64,000 bases of DNA. It comes from Cornus controversa. Lineage: Eukaryota > Streptophyta > Magnoliopsida > Cornales > Cornaceae. The position numbers and the translations under genes are program-made. The notes below the pieces were generated by a model. It saw nothing but the letters and a program-made list of their open reading frames with translations. It searched no databases and was not told where the DNA came from. Numbering within the stretch: the first letter of the stretch is position 1; the number at the start of each line of letters is the position of its first letter. This document shows positions 60,184 through 64,000 of this stretch, piece by piece. The stretch lies in contig CM048845.1 of NCBI GenBank assembly GCA_026545225.1, positions 88,253,033 through 88,317,032 of the forward strand. Reading direction: 5' to 3'.

Positions 60184-61092
60184 TTTATCTTGTAAGCATA
60201 GTTTATTCAATTGCTTACTCAATTTTGACCATCTGATCTTTCGAACATGTCTTCCTCACAATGCTAAAGTTTCTAAACTCCTAAGCAGATTACATAATCA
60301 GATGCTTTAATGTGGTTAAATAAAGCGCATATAAGAACTTCATCAAGCTGTGCATACTAGTTGAATGGCATAGATCCCCCACATATATCTAAGATCAGTA
60401 ATTTGGCGCACACTCACTCTCTCACTATGCTGCCAAAAGCTAGCTCTACAACAGAGTGACCAAATCCAACTTTGATTGAAAAAAAAAGTGCCACTAACTA
60501 ACATACATATTTGCAATGATAACAGTTGGAAATTAAGAAGAAATTAATAATAAAAAAAGGAAATTAAAGGAAAATGAATTTGGGGAAATTAAGAAATTAA
60601 TACCAAGAAACTGCAGATAGAACCAAAGCCAATGGTGAGGAATCGACCCAGATATGAATCAGAGAGGAAAGCCCCAACAAGTGGCATGAAATTGGTAGCT
60701 GCTGACCAGAAGAAGAGTATGTTGGTCCCTTTAGCTAAACCGATATTATACTCATTCATCAGATACAATATCATGTTCGGTAACAGCCCATAGCTTGCCA
60801 CCTTCTCAAATGCTTCATTTGCTACAGTACCCACAAAATATGAATTCAATAAATAAATTGGTGCCAAAGAAGTCAAGAAACTTGAAAAACAACAAAAACC
60901 CATAAACATGTGAGCATATATGTGAGTATTTCTAGCTTTGTATATTATATATATACATATATACATGTGCATGTAAGTATAATGTATATACATACCAATG
61001 ATGAATGGCATGGTTATCAGACCACCCTTTGGTCTTCCTTGTGATCTTTGCTGGTCCATTTTACTCTGAGTCTGATCTGAAGAATTCTCCAT
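57484..61092 (-). CDS. NPF1: NRT1/PTR family transporter, NPF1-type
   Basis: Minus-strand exons 61092-60996, 60821-60604, 59080-58527 and 58441-57484 give 608 residues with all joins in frame. Family: 12-helix major-facilitator transporters moving nitrate, peptides, glucosinolates or hormones with protons. The ExxEK proton-coupling motif is present at 35-39 (EAFEK). Further landmarks are NFMPLVGAFLSDSYLGRFLT, GAGGIRPCSLAFGADQLD, NWYYASATSSVLVA, then the large central loop, VIPIWSTGIMIAINISQSSF, SFQIPAGSFGMFTIIALTIW, GQTEFYYSEFPKSMSSIASA and INKGHYENYYGLLAVMSF. The Arabidopsis NPF1.1/NPF1.2 pair matches best from memory; those transport nitrate (phloem redistribution) and, in some reports, gibberellin or jasmonate. 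The C-terminal tail is acidic (KHLEEEEISKEENV). Intron 2 is 1.5 kb with a long (TA)(CA)(GA) microsatellite. The gene is intact. Confidence 0.93.
59081..60603 (-). other. NPF1 intron 2
   Basis: AT-rich intron with a compound microsatellite TA-CA-GA at about 60100-60179. The open frames across it are repeat artefacts. No further exon fits. Confidence 0.75.
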
Positions 61093-62298
61093 TTCCTTCT
61101 ATTCTAACAAGGAAGAAGAGAGACAGAGAGAGACAGAGAGAGAAAGAGGGAGGGAGAGAACCATAGTAGCATCCGTTTAGCAAGAAGCCCCTAATATAAT
61201 AGTAATAATTCGAGCCAGTGAGGGATACGATGTGACAGGTTGCAGTTTAAGTGGATGGTCCCACTCCCACTTAGTGCCTTTCCGGCTCGATCAGGGATGA
61301 ACCATTTCGGGGATAAGACTGCAGTGGTCCCTTGATTTCATGGACTTTGTAGACTATGTAGTATTTACAGCTCTGATGCTTGACCAGGACTCTTTAGTGG
61401 GGCCTAATGTCCAGGTACTTGGAATGACCACTTCTTATAAGATTGGGACTCCATCGTAAGAATCGAATATGGAATTGAAGTTTCAACAACATTTTTGAAA
61501 TCTTGTGCTTAACTTTTTATGTTTTAAAATTTACAATTTTTCTTTTTTCGTTTTTTCAACTTGGAAAATTTACCACGAGGAAGGCACAGAGCCATTGAGC
61601 TGACTTCGATTAATTTTTGTAATACTTTTGTATACTTGATTTTATGAAATTTTACAAAATACCCCTCAATTGTTTTTAATCTATGCCCCCCTTCTCTCTC
61701 TCTCTCAATCATATGTTCACATCTATTTTATTCTTTTTTTTAAAATTACATTTTCATTCTGCAATCAAACCATACTAATAAAAATTACATTTTATTAAAA
61801 CTCAGGATAAATAAAACAGGTCATACATGGTTAAATATTTGTCACATCTCATTTTAATACATTTTGGGCTTTATTTATTGCAACTATATGTCTAAATCAT
61901 ATTATCATACTAGTATCAGTTTTCGGACTCTGGTTATGGTAACAAAAAGAGAAGATTGCTTTTTCCTTCCAACAATACACACCCCACTCGTGCATTTAAA
62001 TTTCTGTACTCCCCCATATGAATAAGCATTTAGTGCATTTACACCAGCTAGTATAGTTTTGTTGGTTTGGTAGTGGTTGTTTCTGTTTTTCTAGATTTGG
62101 ATGTGTCCTACAGGATGGGGGTAGACTTGGAAATGGGAGTAATAAAAAAAAATTCCAACTCTTCCCCAATTAGTTATAAAAAATAATAATAAATAATTAT
62201 TTATTATATGAAATGATATGCGCACTGTGTTTTTCTATATTTAAAATCCACTTGCCTTTTTTTTAAAATGAAATGACTAAAATGTATTTCTAAGAGAT
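61093..62298. other. NPF1 upstream region
   Basis: Next to the start codon is a GA-rich leader (61114-61158; gagagacagagagagacag). Beyond it is AT-rich spacer. No TATA box was assigned and no gene was seen. Confidence 0.45.
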
Positions 62299-63345
62299 TT
62301 AGAGTCCGTTTGGGATTCTTTCCTAACCATTCAAATGCGTTTTTAATTCAAAAAGTTGAGATGAGAAGTGTTTGGTGAGAAAAAAAAGTGTGTTTAGAGA
62401 GTGGAGTTTTAATTCAAAACACATTTTTTGGTAAAGCTTCTGAAATTGCATTCGAGCTACATTTATGATATTTTATGTCATTTTTTTTTTGGGATAATAT
62501 AATCCTTATTTAGTTTTTTATAAATACAATATTAAACAAATGTGTTGAGTCTAAGAATCTCAAACAATCACTTTGTACCACGAATTTGTATCACTTTATG
62601 TGAACTTGTTTTACTGAAAGAGAAAATAACAATGTTAAAGTCACGTTCATAGGGTAGCAATAAATTGATCACGTGTGTGTGTATATCACAAAAAAATTAC
62701 TAATATTATTATTTTAATCAACTGTCTTTTCTACATTTTGTGTTTTATTTGATTATTTATTATTTGCAAGTGATATCAATATTATAATGCACGCATTATT
62801 TACTATTCAATAATTGGATATTCAAAATAAGATGAGATCGATTGTTTTACTATTAAATGTGCTCATAGAATAGAGTGAAACTTTTTCACTCTATTTCATC
62901 TAGACTCCTAAAAACATAAGAAATAAAGATACTATAGATTTTATACATTAGTCATATTTTTGGATACATAATATTTAGTTCGAGTAGTTGGCAATTCAAC
63001 CTAAGTCCAACTCTAATTAAGTTTGGGTTGAAAATTTTCAATCCAAGCTAAAAATGGTTGCACAAACTCATAAAAAAATGAATTTGGTTTGAGTTGGCCA
63101 GCCTAAGTTTCACCCCTAGACTAATGCACACGTTTATTACTGAATAGATAATATAATAAAATTAGTAATAAAAGTGTTTTAGGTAACATTGTTACTAAAC
63201 AAATTTAAAAGTGCTTTAAATTTTAAAAACACTTTATAGAATATATCACCAAACACAACATATTTTTTACTCACTGCAATTTTATGATAACTCTATTGAT
63301 AAAAGCACTTTCATCATTACAACAACAACGCCAAACAGACTCTTA
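62299..63345. mobile_element. Possible non-autonomous DNA transposon with AGTCCGTTTGG-type ends
   Basis: Left end agagtccgtttgggatt; the reverse complement of the right end reads agagtctgtttggcgttg. This kind of end is common among plant non-autonomous DNA elements. Target repeats were not found and the interior is AT-rich and non-coding. Confidence 0.4.
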
Positions 63346-63529
63346 CAATACTATAATAGTCTCACACTCCACTTTTTTTTTTTTTTGAGATATTTTTTTA
63401 TTTCATTTTTTACAAAATTTAAATGAAGCATAAATACACACAAATGTAGCAAGCATTAGGTCTAAGAATCAAGTTATCTTAGGTACTACCAACTAGGAAA
63501 AAGTGTAAACATCACATTACATTCTTTTT

Positions 63530-63860
63530 AGGGTAAGTTACACTAACCTTTATGTGTTGGGCAAATTACACATGGATGGAGCATTTGAGGTCTATTACTC
63601 TCACCTATCCGGAAATTTGGCTCGTGTGCTTCACGACATCCCTAACGTTTTCTCTCCGTTAGAACCGTTAACTAAAATTTTGAAAATGACTATTTTGTCC
63701 TTCCCTTCAATGATATTGGGTAAATTACACTAAGCTCCTTTGAAGTTTGGTCAAATTGCACATGAATAAAGCATTTGATGGTCATTACTTTGACCTCCCC
63801 TAAACCCGTTAGTGAGTAGACAAACATTAAAATTAAGTGTGAAAAGTCAGTATTTCTCTT
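63530..63860. repeat. Two direct copies of a GGGTAAATTACACTAA-type transposon end
   Basis: gggtaagttacactaacctt (63532) and gggtaaattacactaagctc (63718) start two segments. They share aaattacacatgga or aaattgcacatgaa, aagcatttga and gtcattact.tgacct. The end resembles the GGGTAAAT ends of the MULE-type elements at 27034 and 41584. A complete element is not resolved within the window. Confidence 0.5.
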
Positions 63861-64000
63861 AAATAATAATATATTATTATAGTGCAAATATCTGTTAAAT
63901 TGAAAAGTCCTTTATACCCTTCAATTAAATATAACTTGTGTCAGGGTAGTTGTACATAAAAACTCTCTCTTTTTATCAAATATACATATATATACGAACA

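Noticed and set aside
1-64000. CRISPR arrays, bacterial operons, ribosomal RNA genes
   Set aside because: None seen; the intron-rich genes and plant repeats show that this is plant nuclear DNA.

Overview
The window looks like nuclear DNA of a eudicot plant. It is AT-rich, its genes are split by many short-to-medium introns, and the proteins are closest in memory to eudicot families. The space between genes is full of retrotransposon, pararetrovirus, MITE and MULE debris. I cannot name the species from the sequence.

Six host genes can be modelled. (1) The 3' end of CCMH (mitochondrial cytochrome c maturation) lies at 1726-2143 (+), followed by a decayed partial copy of its last exon at about 3468-3775. 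(2) A PLAC8/cell-number-regulator protein lies at 4664-6300 (+), four exons, 175 aa. (3) AAE13, malonyl-CoA synthetase, lies at 23874-34090 (+), 17 exons, 615 aa, with a mitochondrial presequence, an internal Met63 for a cytosolic form, and an AT-AC (U12-type) intron 6. (4) A hotdog acyl-CoA thioesterase lies at 44440-46591 (+), three exons, 154 aa. (5) A cytosolic type II peroxiredoxin lies at 46928-49127 (-), three exons, 162 aa, with Leu where the family has its resolving Cys76. (6) An NRT1/PTR family (NPF1-type) transporter lies at 57484-61092 (-), four exons, 608 aa. Every exon junction was checked for frame and splice dinucleotides. The genes do not form a pathway; CCMH and AAE13 both serve mitochondria, which may be chance.

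Between the genes: 6.4-8.1 kb holds tandem duplications and a TA/CA/CG microsatellite. 8.9-11.3 kb holds Copia fossils in both orientations. 12.6-22.8 kb is a large inverted pair of endogenous pararetrovirus (Caulimoviridae-like) fossils, and the left copy carries two nested insertions: a 3.8-kb element with LTR-type ends and a 0.55-kb TRIM-like element. A diverged copy of the AAE13 upstream region (11.64-12.02 kb) sits in the same orientation on the far side of that block. 36.8-39.6 kb is a repeat block with duplicated ends and three kinds of tandem repeat inside. 40.7-43.5 kb is a MULE-like inverted-repeat element, and a second MULE is inserted in it with a perfect 9-bp target duplication. 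That inner element carries fragments of two unrelated host genes, a Ppx/GppA phosphatase and a U-box/ARM-repeat protein, so it is a Pack-MULE. This is the most interesting object in the window. 50-56.4 kb holds several MITE-like elements, two of them with clear target-site duplications.

The right end (61.1-64 kb) shows no gene, only AT-rich DNA and transposon-end fragments.
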